Below are positions 45,259-53,634 of a stretch of DNA of 64,000 nt, in pieces. A model generated the notes under the pieces. That model saw nothing but the letters and a program-made list of their open reading frames with translations, did no database searches and was not told the DNA's origin. Each line of letters starts with the position of its first letter. Within the stretch, counting starts at the first letter, position 1. Source of the stretch: JAICMB01 sp035295125 (GTDB lineage: Bacteria; Acidobacteriota; Terriglobia; Bryobacterales; Bryobacteraceae); contig DATGJP010000115.1 of the NCBI GenBank assembly GCA_035295125.1, positions 62,001 to 126,000 of the forward strand, written 5' to 3'. The position numbers were made by a program, and so were the translations under genes.

Positions 45259-46712
45259 GCGTTCACCTCACGCAGCGCCTCGGACAATCGCTTTCCGCTG
45301 TCATCCGCGAGCGCCGCCTCACGCAATCTTCGAATCGCCACTGCCGAGTCGCTCTTGCCATTCAAGGTGGAGAGTGCTTTCATCACCGTTTCAAAATTCC
45401 GGCTTCCGAGCGCGTGCGTGTCGCCGTAACCTTTGATCAGTCGCGGGCACTCGGCGACCTCGAGTGCCAGGGCGTAATCTCGGGACGCCAGAGACGGAAT
45501 CCGGTCGAGCCACTCGCGAATCTTCTGATGCTCCTCGCGAAAACGGTAAGAACCACGCCGCCACCGCCGCATGCCCGCAAGGATGTAAAGCTGCATGAAT
45601 CCCGTAATCGACGTGGTTCGCAGCTTTTTGCCATCGCGCGTCAGTCGGCCGATCAATCGTCCTGCCCACCGTGTATTCAGCAGCCAGCGCCCGAGGCCGG
45701 CGGGAAGTATGTCGGCAATCTCGCCAAGCCGCGGATGCAGGAATTCATGGATTTCCAGAAGCTGACCGCTTTGCACTCGCGACTCGAGCCGGATTCGCTC
45801 AAAGCGCTGTGGGCGTATCTTGAGGTCGGCGACCCGGATCGCGTCTTCATAAGACATCCAGAGAGCCAGGTAGCGTGCCGTCTCCCGGAGCAGGTCGCCT
45901 TTGGGATCGCATTGATTGGTGGGCCCAAGAAGATCGAGATATTCCGAGGCGTAAGCTGGATCCTGATAATCCGCGAGCCGCTGCACACCAAGTTTCAGCA
46001 TGGTGTGCGCTGCCGGGCGAAAGTCGGCTTCGATCCGTGAATGGAGCGCGTCCAACTTCTGTGGAACTTCGGGCTTTGGTGCGGCGGGAGCCCGGTTGCC
46101 TTCCGACTTATACCCGGCCGCGAAAGCTTTAAGACTCGATTCAACCCCAACTCCGCCCTTCCGGATCGATTCCTCGAATTGCCCACGTTCAAAGGGCAGT
46201 GCGTCAGTCCCTGCCAGAGCGCCGAAAAGCACCGCGCTGATCACGCTGCGATGAGCTTCCGCCAGGCGCGCAAAATCATCTCGGACGAACTTCTTCGCCG
46301 CCGATTCGCAAGACTTCAGTAGTTCGGATGAATCGACGCGGCCATCCGCCATCGCGGTCTTCTCCGCCATCGAATAGACGCGATGTGTCGACGCAATAAA
46401 TGTTGTCCTGTCGCGCGTCACCAAGCCGCGATCAACCGCGCGCGCAGCCTCCATCAATTCCGATGCGATCACGATGTCGACCTCGCCCGGAACAGGCATC
46501 AACGACAGCACAGACTGCCGGTCGCTCTGGGGAAACAGTTCGATGTAATAGATGGTTGCGCCGGTGCGCTGCGCGACACCAGGTACCGACGTCGCCTGCG
46601 CCGTGTACCCGTTGCTCTCGGCAAGGTCGACGATCCAATCCGATAGAACGCCACCACCCTCGCCGCCCATCGCAAGGATTGCCACGGTAATTGCTTTGGG
46701 CTGCGTCGCCAT
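45255..46712 (-). CDS. Indolepyruvate ferredoxin oxidoreductase beta-like subunit with DUF6537
   Basis: 485 residues from ATG 46712 (1 base after the alpha stop). Residues 1-190 are the POR gamma-type domain (ILAMGGEGGGVLSDWIVD, TSVPGVAQRTGATIYYI, LPFERGQFEESI). Residues about 215-485 are the DUF6537 helical extension, absent from archaeal IorB, which makes this the long bacterial type. With the alpha subunit it converts aryl 2-oxoacids to acyl-CoA with ferredoxin. Its partner gene is immediately upstream. Confidence 0.88.
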   Translation of the reverse strand: MATQPKAITVAILAMGGEGGGVLSDWIVDLAESNGYTAQATSVPGVAQRTGATIYYIELFPQSDRQSVLSLMPVPGEVDIVIASELMEAARAVDRGLVTRDRTTFIASTHRVYSMAEKTAMADGRVDSSELLKSCESAAKKFVRDDFARLAEAHRSVISAVLFGALAGTDALPFERGQFEESIRKGGVGVESSLKAFAAGYKSEGNRAPAAPKPEVPQKLDALHSRIEADFRPAAHTMLKLGVQRLADYQDPAYASEYLDLLGPTNQCDPKGDLLRETARYLALWMSYEDAIRVADLKIRPQRFERIRLESRVQSGQLLEIHEFLHPRLGEIADILPAGLGRWLLNTRWAGRLIGRLTRDGKKLRTTSITGFMQLYILAGMRRWRRGSYRFREEHQKIREWLDRIPSLASRDYALALEVAECPRLIKGYGDTHALGSRNFETVMKALSTLNGKSDSAVAIRRLREAALADDSGKRLSEALREVNA

Positions 46713-46713
46713 T

Positions 46714-48846
46714 TCAGGTCGCGATACCCTCGAGCCGCCTCGCGACACGGCGCTGAAGGAGCCCAATGACGGCACTCCGCACCCTCGTCATGAATCGTTC
46801 CCAGGTTCCCGGATTCGACACGATCTCCGCGCGATAAAACGACGGGCAGAGCACCGCAGCGTGCGCCACCTCACCGCACAAACCGCAGCCGATGCAGCTA
46901 TCGAGCACAGTCGCGACAGGGTCCTTGCGCAGCGGATCGGGATTTGAGGCGATGGACAACGAGGGACATCCGGAAAGCCGGATGCATGAATGATCGCCAG
47001 TGCAAGTGTCGCTGTCAACGCCAAACTTCTCGCGCACGACGCGGCGGCCTTCTTTCGCCATTCTGGCCATCTGCGGCTTCACGCGACGCTGCTTGTTCAG
47101 GGCGCACTCGGATTGGGCGACGATGACCTTCGGACCTTTCTCTTTCGTCGTTAACGCCTCCCGCAGAACGTCGCGCATGCCTGCAACGTCGTAGGTGCGA
47201 GTCATCGTCCGAACCCACTTGACACCGACGCCGCGAACCGCGTCCGCAATCGACAGCCGTGTAGTGCGAATCGGATTCAAAGCCTGGGAGGAAGGAATAT
47301 CCTGACCGCCGGTCGCTGCGGTGTAGCTGTTATCAACGACGACAAGGACACTGTCTGTTTGGTTAAAGACGGCGTTGCCGACGCCGCTCGTCAGTCCGTT
47401 GTGCCAGAATCCGCCGTCGCCCATGATGCTGATCGTGCGCTTGTCAGTTTCTTTCGTGTTGAACGCCGCAGCGCCGGCCCAGCCGAGTCCGTAGCCCATT
47501 GTGGTCGCGCCAATATTGAACGGCGGAAGGATCGAGAAAAGGTGGCAACCAATGTCGCAACTGACATGGTGCGATCCAAGTTCGCGCTCCACCAACTTCA
47601 TAGCGGTAAAAATGGGGCGCTCTGGGCACCCGGTGCAGAAGGATGGCGGCCGAGGATGTACCGGAGGCCGCGAGGCGTGGGCTTGCGAACTCGCCTTCTC
47701 GGTACCGTTGATAACATCCCCCGCGGTTTGCTCCAGAAACTTGCGGATACCCTGCATTACCACCGCGCCCGTGTACTCGCCCGCCATCGGGAGGACGCCC
47801 TTGCCCGCGACCTTCGCCGACATCCCAGCCTTACGAAGAATCGAATTCAGATTCTGCTCAATGAAATCGGGCTGGCCTTCCTCAATGACGAGTACTGCGC
47901 GCTTGTTTTCGGCGAATCGCAGAACCTCCTCGTCCACGAGCGGATACGTCACATTCAGCACGTATAGGGGGATTTCAGTATCGCCGAATGCATTCGACAA
48001 GCCAAGCAATTCGAGCGCCCGAATCGTCGCATTGTACATGCCGCCCTGCAGAATGATGCCGACGTCCTTGGCATTCGCCGCGAAGAACTCGTTGAGCCGG
48101 TGTTCCTGAATGAAGCGCACCGCCGCCGGCCAACGCTTGGTGATCTTTTCCTCCTCGTGCAAGTAGCTCGAAGGCGGCAGCACGATACGGCTGACATCGC
48201 GCGAAGGCCTTTCAATCGCGTCCTTCAGTGTGAACTGCGGACGCACATTGTTCTTCGCAATAAACCGCCCGTGCACATGACATGCACGGATGCGCAGTTC
48301 CAGCATCACCGGAGTGTTGCTGGCTTCCGATAGCTCAAAGCCCTGCTCAACGGCACGTACGATGGACGGCAGATTCGGACGAGGATCCATCAGCCACATC
48401 TGCGACTTCATCGCAAACGCGTGGGATCGCTCCTGCATAATGCTGGAACCTTCTCCGTAATCCTCGCCGACGATGATCAGCGCCCCGCCCGTGACGCCGC
48501 CCGAAGCGAGGTTCGCCAGCGGATCCGATGCAACATTCGTGCCGACGGTGGATTTAAACGTCACCGCTCCGCGCAGCGGATAGTTCACGGATGCCGCGAG
48601 CGTTGCGGCGGCGGTCGCTTCCGACGCGCTGTGCTCGAAATGAACGCCGAGCTCTTCCAGAATGTCGTTGGCGTCGGTCAGGACGTCCATCAGGTGCGAG
48701 ATCGGCGCGCCCTGATAGCCCGCGACGTATGAAACGCCGGACTGCAGCAGAGCTTTCGTGACCGCCAGAATGCCTTCCCCGCGGAATTCCTGACCTTCGC
48801 CCAGGCGCAGCTTCTGAACTTCTTTCGCGAACGACCGCTCGGCCAT
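46714..48846 (-). CDS. Indolepyruvate ferredoxin oxidoreductase alpha-like subunit
   Basis: 710 residues from ATG 48846 (5 bases after the cyclase stop). N-terminal pyrimidine-binding POR domain (TKALLQSGVSYVAGYQGAPIS), TPP-binding domain (FCTGCPERPIF, MGDGGFWHNGLTSG, VVVDNSYTAATGGQ) and a C-terminal iron-sulfur part (CTGDHSCIRLSGCPS, SCIGCGLCGEV, LCPSF). It should oxidatively decarboxylate an aryl 2-oxoacid to its CoA thioester. In this operon the candidates are indolepyruvate (to indoleacetyl-CoA) or isatinate, itself an aryl 2-oxoacid (to anthraniloyl-CoA). Confidence 0.92.
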   Translation of the reverse strand: MAERSFAKEVQKLRLGEGQEFRGEGILAVTKALLQSGVSYVAGYQGAPISHLMDVLTDANDILEELGVHFEHSASEATAAATLAASVNYPLRGAVTFKSTVGTNVASDPLANLASGGVTGGALIIVGEDYGEGSSIMQERSHAFAMKSQMWLMDPRPNLPSIVRAVEQGFELSEASNTPVMLELRIRACHVHGRFIAKNNVRPQFTLKDAIERPSRDVSRIVLPPSSYLHEEEKITKRWPAAVRFIQEHRLNEFFAANAKDVGIILQGGMYNATIRALELLGLSNAFGDTEIPLYVLNVTYPLVDEEVLRFAENKRAVLVIEEGQPDFIEQNLNSILRKAGMSAKVAGKGVLPMAGEYTGAVVMQGIRKFLEQTAGDVINGTEKASSQAHASRPPVHPRPPSFCTGCPERPIFTAMKLVERELGSHHVSCDIGCHLFSILPPFNIGATTMGYGLGWAGAAAFNTKETDKRTISIMGDGGFWHNGLTSGVGNAVFNQTDSVLVVVDNSYTAATGGQDIPSSQALNPIRTTRLSIADAVRGVGVKWVRTMTRTYDVAGMRDVLREALTTKEKGPKVIVAQSECALNKQRRVKPQMARMAKEGRRVVREKFGVDSDTCTGDHSCIRLSGCPSLSIASNPDPLRKDPVATVLDSCIGCGLCGEVAHAAVLCPSFYRAEIVSNPGTWERFMTRVRSAVIGLLQRRVARRLEGIAT

Positions 48847-48851
48847 AAACT

Positions 48852-49634
48852 CTATTTTGCGACCAAAGCCAGAACACGGCAGGGACTGCCCGAACCGTTT
48901 ACGATCTTGAGAGGAGGCGTGATCAGGATTGCCCCTTTCGGTGGAAGCTGATCGAGATTCGTCAAACTTGCAAGACCGAATTTGTTGCTGCCGTGCATCA
49001 GGCTGTGACAAGGAAATGGAGGATCGAATCGAAACGCCTGGCCTGCATCGGTGCCGACACCTTCCGCCCCCCACCCGATCACGTCCCGCTCCTTCGCAAG
49101 GAAGGGCACCAGTTCGGGATGTGGTCCCGGCACGTGTGAGCCGTCTTCCTTGAAATTGAGAAATTCTTCCGCGCTCTTCCGCTTCGACCAGTCAGTCCGC
49201 ATCAGGACCCAGGAGCCGGCCTCAATGCGGCCGTGCGCCGCCTCCCACTCCTCAATGTGCTGCCGCGTCAAAAGAAAATCGTTATCGGCTGCGGCTTCTT
49301 TCGATACATCGATCACACACGCCGGCGCAAAGAACTTCCCGACCGGAATTGTATCCGTCGCGTTATGTGGGTAATCCTTGCCCGTCACCCAATGGACGGG
49401 AGCATCGAAATGCGTACCCGTATGCTCTCCGCAGGAGAAATTATTCCAATACCAGGCGGGACCGCGGCTATCGTATTTCGAGATCTCTTCCAGCTCGAAT
49501 GGCCACGACTTTCCGAACTCAGGAGGAAGTTGGATGATCGGGGTGCTCGCGTCGAGGGGCTGCGTCAGATCGATCACCTGAATCGCGCCCGATGCCAAGG
49601 CTTGAACAAATGCGGACAAAATGTTCTGTTCCAT
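48852..49634 (-). CDS. Cyclase-family metal hydrolase (isatin hydrolase or kynurenine formamidase type)
   Basis: 260 residues. Metal-site motif CGEHTGTHFDAPVHW, second motif NKFGLASLTNLDQLPPKG. The fold is PF04199 (kynurenine formamidase KynB, isatin hydrolase, other amide and lactam hydrolases). KynB is about 210 residues; 260 is nearer to isatin hydrolase. Both would end at anthranilate-type products. 6 bases after the permease stop and 5 before IorA, so translation is coupled. Confidence 0.85.
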   Translation of the reverse strand: MEQNILSAFVQALASGAIQVIDLTQPLDASTPIIQLPPEFGKSWPFELEEISKYDSRGPAWYWNNFSCGEHTGTHFDAPVHWVTGKDYPHNATDTIPVGKFFAPACVIDVSKEAAADNDFLLTRQHIEEWEAAHGRIEAGSWVLMRTDWSKRKSAEEFLNFKEDGSHVPGPHPELVPFLAKERDVIGWGAEGVGTDAGQAFRFDPPFPCHSLMHGSNKFGLASLTNLDQLPPKGAILITPPLKIVNGSGSPCRVLALVAK

Positions 49635-49640
49635 CTCTCC

Positions 49641-51041
49641 TCAATTCTGTGCCACCAGCCGCTTTGACGCCAGAAAATACGCCACCGTAAGAAGCCCGAG
49701 CCAAGGTATCCCTGCGACTAGTGCGATGCGCATGCCTTCCACCCACCAGGTTGTCGCCATGATGGCAACGATCGCCGCCGTCCCAATGATAGTGGTCACT
49801 GGGAAGCCGATCATCCGCACCGGGAGCCTGGGTTTGCCCATTCGCTCCCACTTCGGCCGGAAAGACAAATGCGTGACGAAAATAATGAGCCACGCGTAGA
49901 GTCCGCCGAAAAGCGAGACGCCAAACAAATAGACGTACGCCCGATCGGGCGAGAGTACCGAGATCAACAAGGCGATCCCCAACCCGGCGGCGGAAACAAG
50001 AAGCGCCGGCAGCGGCGTGCCTCGCGATGAAACGCCGCCCAGCGCCGCGGGCGCATAACCGCCGCGCGCCAGCGAAAAGATCATCCGGCTGCAGAGATAC
50101 AGATTGCAGTTCATGCTGGACGCGGCCGCGGTGATAACAACGAAGTTGATAATGTGCGCCGCGGCGGGCACTCCAATCAAGCTGAAGACTTTCACGAATG
50201 GGCTCGCGTCCACCCCCGAACCAGGCTGGATCTGATTCCACGGAACGATCGCGATAAGAACGGCAATCGATCCCAGATAGAAAAGAATCAAACGCCCGAC
50301 CATGCTGCGCATGGCCTTAGGCACAGCCGTATGCGGGTCCTTAGCTTCGCCGGCTGTCACTGCCACCACTTCGGTCCCCATGTAACTAAAAATGACGAAC
50401 ACCATCGCCATCCACACTCCGGACCAGCCGGTCGGCAGGAATCCTCCATGAGCCGTGACGTTCGAAAAGCCAATCGCCTTCAGAGGGCCGATTCCAAACA
50501 ACAGGGCCGCTCCGAGCGCGATGAATAAGACGATCGCAACCACCTTGATCATCGAGAACCAATACTCAAAACTGCCGAAGCTTCCCACGCTCCGCGCATT
50601 CACGTAGACGAGCGCGATCGAAAACGCGAGCACCCACAGCCAACGCGGTGAGCTCGGGAACCACCACTGACAATAAATCGCTATGGCCGTCGCTTCGCCG
50701 CCGATCGCGATGCATTGCGCGGCCCAATAGGTGTAGCGAACCGTAAACCCGGCCCAGGGATTCAGGTAGAGTTCCGCGTAGACGCCGAACGACCCGGCGG
50801 TCGGATGCGCGACGGCCATCTCGGAGAGAGCGCCCATGAAAAGCAGCGCGATCACAGCGCCGATCAGGTAGCTCACAATCACGCCGGGACCCGCGGTGTG
50901 CATTGCCAGCGAGCTTCCCAGAAACAGGCCCGTACCAATCGCGCCACCGATCGCGATCATGCTGAGCTGACCCGCTGTAAGCTGACGCGAAAGCTGTTCG
51001 TCCCGCTCCACTACTAGTGAGGTCGTCTCAGGCACGTTCAT
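49641..51041 (-). CDS. APC-family amino-acid permease
   Basis: 466 residues from ATG 51041; further upstream the frame only reads the palindromic repeat. About 12 helices, GGAIGTGLFLGSS at the start of helix 1, WAAQCIAIGGEATAIAIY and VFVIFSYMGTEVVAVTAGE typical of the AAT group (LysP/AroP/GabP/PheP). It takes up an amino acid with H+. In this operon tryptophan, kynurenine or a related aromatic amino acid is likely, but that is inferred from neighbours. Confidence 0.9.
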   Translation of the reverse strand: MNVPETTSLVVERDEQLSRQLTAGQLSMIAIGGAIGTGLFLGSSLAMHTAGPGVIVSYLIGAVIALLFMGALSEMAVAHPTAGSFGVYAELYLNPWAGFTVRYTYWAAQCIAIGGEATAIAIYCQWWFPSSPRWLWVLAFSIALVYVNARSVGSFGSFEYWFSMIKVVAIVLFIALGAALLFGIGPLKAIGFSNVTAHGGFLPTGWSGVWMAMVFVIFSYMGTEVVAVTAGEAKDPHTAVPKAMRSMVGRLILFYLGSIAVLIAIVPWNQIQPGSGVDASPFVKVFSLIGVPAAAHIINFVVITAAASSMNCNLYLCSRMIFSLARGGYAPAALGGVSSRGTPLPALLVSAAGLGIALLISVLSPDRAYVYLFGVSLFGGLYAWLIIFVTHLSFRPKWERMGKPRLPVRMIGFPVTTIIGTAAIVAIMATTWWVEGMRIALVAGIPWLGLLTVAYFLASKRLVAQN

Positions 51042-51050
51042 ACCGGGTGG

Positions 51051-51070
51051 CGCAGGCGGTTTCGCCTGCG
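51051..51070. repeat. Palindromic element inside the catabolic operon
   Basis: CGCAGGCGGTTTCGCCTGCG, identical to the copy at 31771. It lies in the 55 bases between the PLP-enzyme and permease genes, so it will be transcribed as a hairpin within the operon and may divide or stabilise the mRNA. Confidence 0.75.
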
Positions 51071-51096
51071 CATTGGCCAACCACCCGCGCATTGCC

Positions 51097-52242
51097 TCAC
51101 GCACGCACCATGAGATCCAGGTTGTCCTCAATCGCGTTCAGAGCCATGTTCACGTCGTCCATCGTATTGTAGACGTGGAACGAGAAGCGGACTCCATCGC
51201 GCCGTGTCGAAGCCACAATATTGCGCGCGGTCAGATTATCCAGCATGCCCTGAGCATCCTTTGATCGCAAAACAACCAACGGTCCGACGCTATTCGTTGG
51301 GGTTTTGGTTTCGACGCCCAATGTCTGAACTCCTGCGAGAAACGCCCGGGTCAGCCGCTCGATTTGCTTTGCCACGTTCTCCATCCCAACCTGCATGAGC
51401 AGATTCAGCGCCGGCCTGGCCAGATAAATGTTAGGGATCGACGGCGATCCGCCTTCGAACCGTCGTGCATCCGAGGAAGGGTCGAGGCACTTCGTGTGAA
51501 AACCAAAGACTTCCCGTTGCGCCATCCAACTGGTGATCGTGGGGTTGAGAGACTCCGTCAGTTCCCGGCGCACATACAGGAACGCAAGCCCCGGAGGGCC
51601 CAGCAAATACTTCAACGTCCCGGTGACAAAAAAATCGACATCCAGGGCTTTTACGTCCATCGGGCGAGTGCCGCAATCCTGATAACCATCGAGAAACAGC
51701 AGCGCGCCATTGGCATGCGCGATCCTGGCGATCGCCGCGACATCGGATCGGAACCCATTCACGAACGAAACGTGAGTCAGTGGAACGATGCGGGTCGTCT
51801 CGTCAACCGCGTTTTCATAGCAGCTTGTGGGGACCGAGTTGTTGACGCCATCCAGAAACTGAATCTTCGCGCCCCTCGGCTGCTGTGCGAGCCAGATGTG
51901 CCCCATCGTCGGGAATTCGTACTCGCTCATTACAACTTTGTTGCGCTTGTCGAAGTGCAGCGCGTTCGCGATGGGGTTGATGCCGGCCGAGGCGCTGGTG
52001 ACGATCGCGACCTCATCCGGACTCGCGTTGATGAAGCGTGCGAAGTCGGATCGCAAAGCCTCATAGGTTCCCATCCACTCGTCCCACGGTGCCGACGAGC
52101 TCCGCCAACTGTCCGCGTATTCTTTCATTCCCGCTTCGACAGCGTCTGAGAGCGCGCCTTGCGAGCAGTTATAGAGGTATGTCTTCTCGCTGAGTATCGG
52201 GAAACGTGCCCGTAACTCCGAGACTTGTTGGTCATTAAGCAT
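51097..52242 (-). CDS. Class V PLP enzyme (kynureninase/isopenicillin-epimerase-like)
   Basis: 381 residues, fold-type I. PLP lysine in VTGTLKYLLGPPG, aspartate in FLDGYQDCG, phosphate site TSASAGINPI, EFPTMGHIW. It resembles kynureninase and cysteine desulfurase relatives but does not have the standard kynureninase length or context. Reaction could be kynureninase-type Cbeta cleavage (anthranilate + alanine) or a lyase step. 30 bases after the amidohydrolase stop. Confidence 0.82.
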   Translation of the reverse strand: MLNDQQVSELRARFPILSEKTYLYNCSQGALSDAVEAGMKEYADSWRSSSAPWDEWMGTYEALRSDFARFINASPDEVAIVTSASAGINPIANALHFDKRNKVVMSEYEFPTMGHIWLAQQPRGAKIQFLDGVNNSVPTSCYENAVDETTRIVPLTHVSFVNGFRSDVAAIARIAHANGALLFLDGYQDCGTRPMDVKALDVDFFVTGTLKYLLGPPGLAFLYVRRELTESLNPTITSWMAQREVFGFHTKCLDPSSDARRFEGGSPSIPNIYLARPALNLLMQVGMENVAKQIERLTRAFLAGVQTLGVETKTPTNSVGPLVVLRSKDAQGMLDNLTARNIVASTRRDGVRFSFHVYNTMDDVNMALNAIEDNLDLMVRA

Positions 52243-52272
52243 GAATCGTTCCTAACGAAATTCCAGCCGCTC

Positions 52273-53634
52273 TCACTTGGAGCTCGCGGAAGCCGACACA
52301 CCCTTGCGGTTGACCGGCAGGTCCAATTTGCTGCGATCGATAATCTGTCCGGCCTTGATCACCATGTTGATCTTCTTCGCATTGTTGATATCGGTAGTAG
52401 GGTCCGCATCCAGCAGTACCAGGTCGGCGATTTTACTCTCTTCGACCGAACCCATGTCGCGATCGCGTCCGAGAAACCTGGCGCAGTTCAACGTTGCGAT
52501 GCGGATCGCGTTGATTGGCGGAATTCCACCGGAGACCAGCAGTTCGAGTTCGCGATGCGCCGCCGGACCGCTCGATTGATCCGTTCCGAGCGCCAGAATT
52601 CCGCCCCCGGCATCGATGCGTTTGCAATTGTCCTGCGCTACCGGCGTCATGATCTTCATCCACCACGCCCAGCGATTCTCTTTCTGCTGCGCACTCTGCA
52701 CCGTTTTGATGCGGTTCGCTTCCTCAGGCTCCATCGTGTCGCGATAAAGACCGGTGTCGACGAACTCAGGATGCTCCGCAACGCGGCTATAGTTCTCGCC
52801 GATCGTCAGCGTCGTCGCTTCAGGGATCTGCTTCGCCTTCATCAGGAGGATGAATGAATCGCTCGCGGGAGCTTGAATTACGGGATGCGCCAGCGTATCG
52901 ATTCCCGCAAAGATCGCTTCACGCGCCCGAATCTCATTCGAAATGTGCGCGGTCGTCCGGATGCCGTGGTCGTTGTAGTACTGAATCACGTGCTCCATCA
53001 AATCAATCGGCAGCAGCGTGATCATGGGACGCGTGCCCCACCCATGTTCCTCGTAGGTGAGCTTCATCATGTCCGGCTTGCGAGCGATCGCTTCATCGAT
53101 GACCTTCATCGCCTGCGGCCAGCTATCCACCAGCGTCGCGCCGGGCCCGCCACCGTGGCTGCCGGGATACGTCACGATTCCGCCGACTGCAAGCACCCGG
53201 GTCGAGACAATCTTTCCCGATCGCTCGAGGTCGCGCATATGGAAAATGTAGTCGGGGGTGTTGCCGACATCGAGAATGGTTGTGAATCCGCTGTAAAGGT
53301 AGCTTTGCAGCGCGCGGATTCCTGCCTGGTCCGATGTTGGGTCGCCTGGCTGTGCCGCCGGACCACGCCCGCCCCGTAAGTGAACGTGAACATCCATCAT
53401 TCCGGGAATCAGGAATTTTCCTCGACCCTCCACGCGCCGGGCACCCGCGGGAGCCTTCACCGGGCACGGAGCAACGGTGTCTATCTTATCGCCGGCGGTA
53501 AGCACGCACATGTCGGGCTTAGGCGACCGGCCCGTGCCATCGATTAACGTAACGTGCTCGATCAGAACTGACGATTGCGCATAGGCGCCCGCAGCACCGA
53601 GTAAAGCGGTGGCACACAGAATTGTGAGTCTCAC
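52273..53634 (-). CDS. Exported amidohydrolase (imidazolonepropionase/prolidase-like)
   Basis: 453 residues, signal peptide MRLTILCATALLGAAGAYAQ. Metal motif MDVHVHL, then LTYEEHGWG, TTAHIS, TLAHPV and GTDQSSG. The amidohydrolase family with this layout includes Xaa-Pro dipeptidases and imidazolonepropionase relatives. It overlaps the stop of the BNR gene by 4 bases. Probably cuts a dipeptide or cyclic amide in the periplasm. Confidence 0.88.
   Translation of the reverse strand: MRLTILCATALLGAAGAYAQSSVLIEHVTLIDGTGRSPKPDMCVLTAGDKIDTVAPCPVKAPAGARRVEGRGKFLIPGMMDVHVHLRGGRGPAAQPGDPTSDQAGIRALQSYLYSGFTTILDVGNTPDYIFHMRDLERSGKIVSTRVLAVGGIVTYPGSHGGGPGATLVDSWPQAMKVIDEAIARKPDMMKLTYEEHGWGTRPMITLLPIDLMEHVIQYYNDHGIRTTAHISNEIRAREAIFAGIDTLAHPVIQAPASDSFILLMKAKQIPEATTLTIGENYSRVAEHPEFVDTGLYRDTMEPEEANRIKTVQSAQQKENRWAWWMKIMTPVAQDNCKRIDAGGGILALGTDQSSGPAAHRELELLVSGGIPPINAIRIATLNCARFLGRDRDMGSVEESKIADLVLLDADPTTDINNAKKINMVIKAGQIIDRSKLDLPVNRKGVSASASSK

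Noticed and set aside
45192..46040. Plus-strand frame of 282 codons opposite IorB
   Set aside because: Shadow of the IorB gene, with no recognisable domain.
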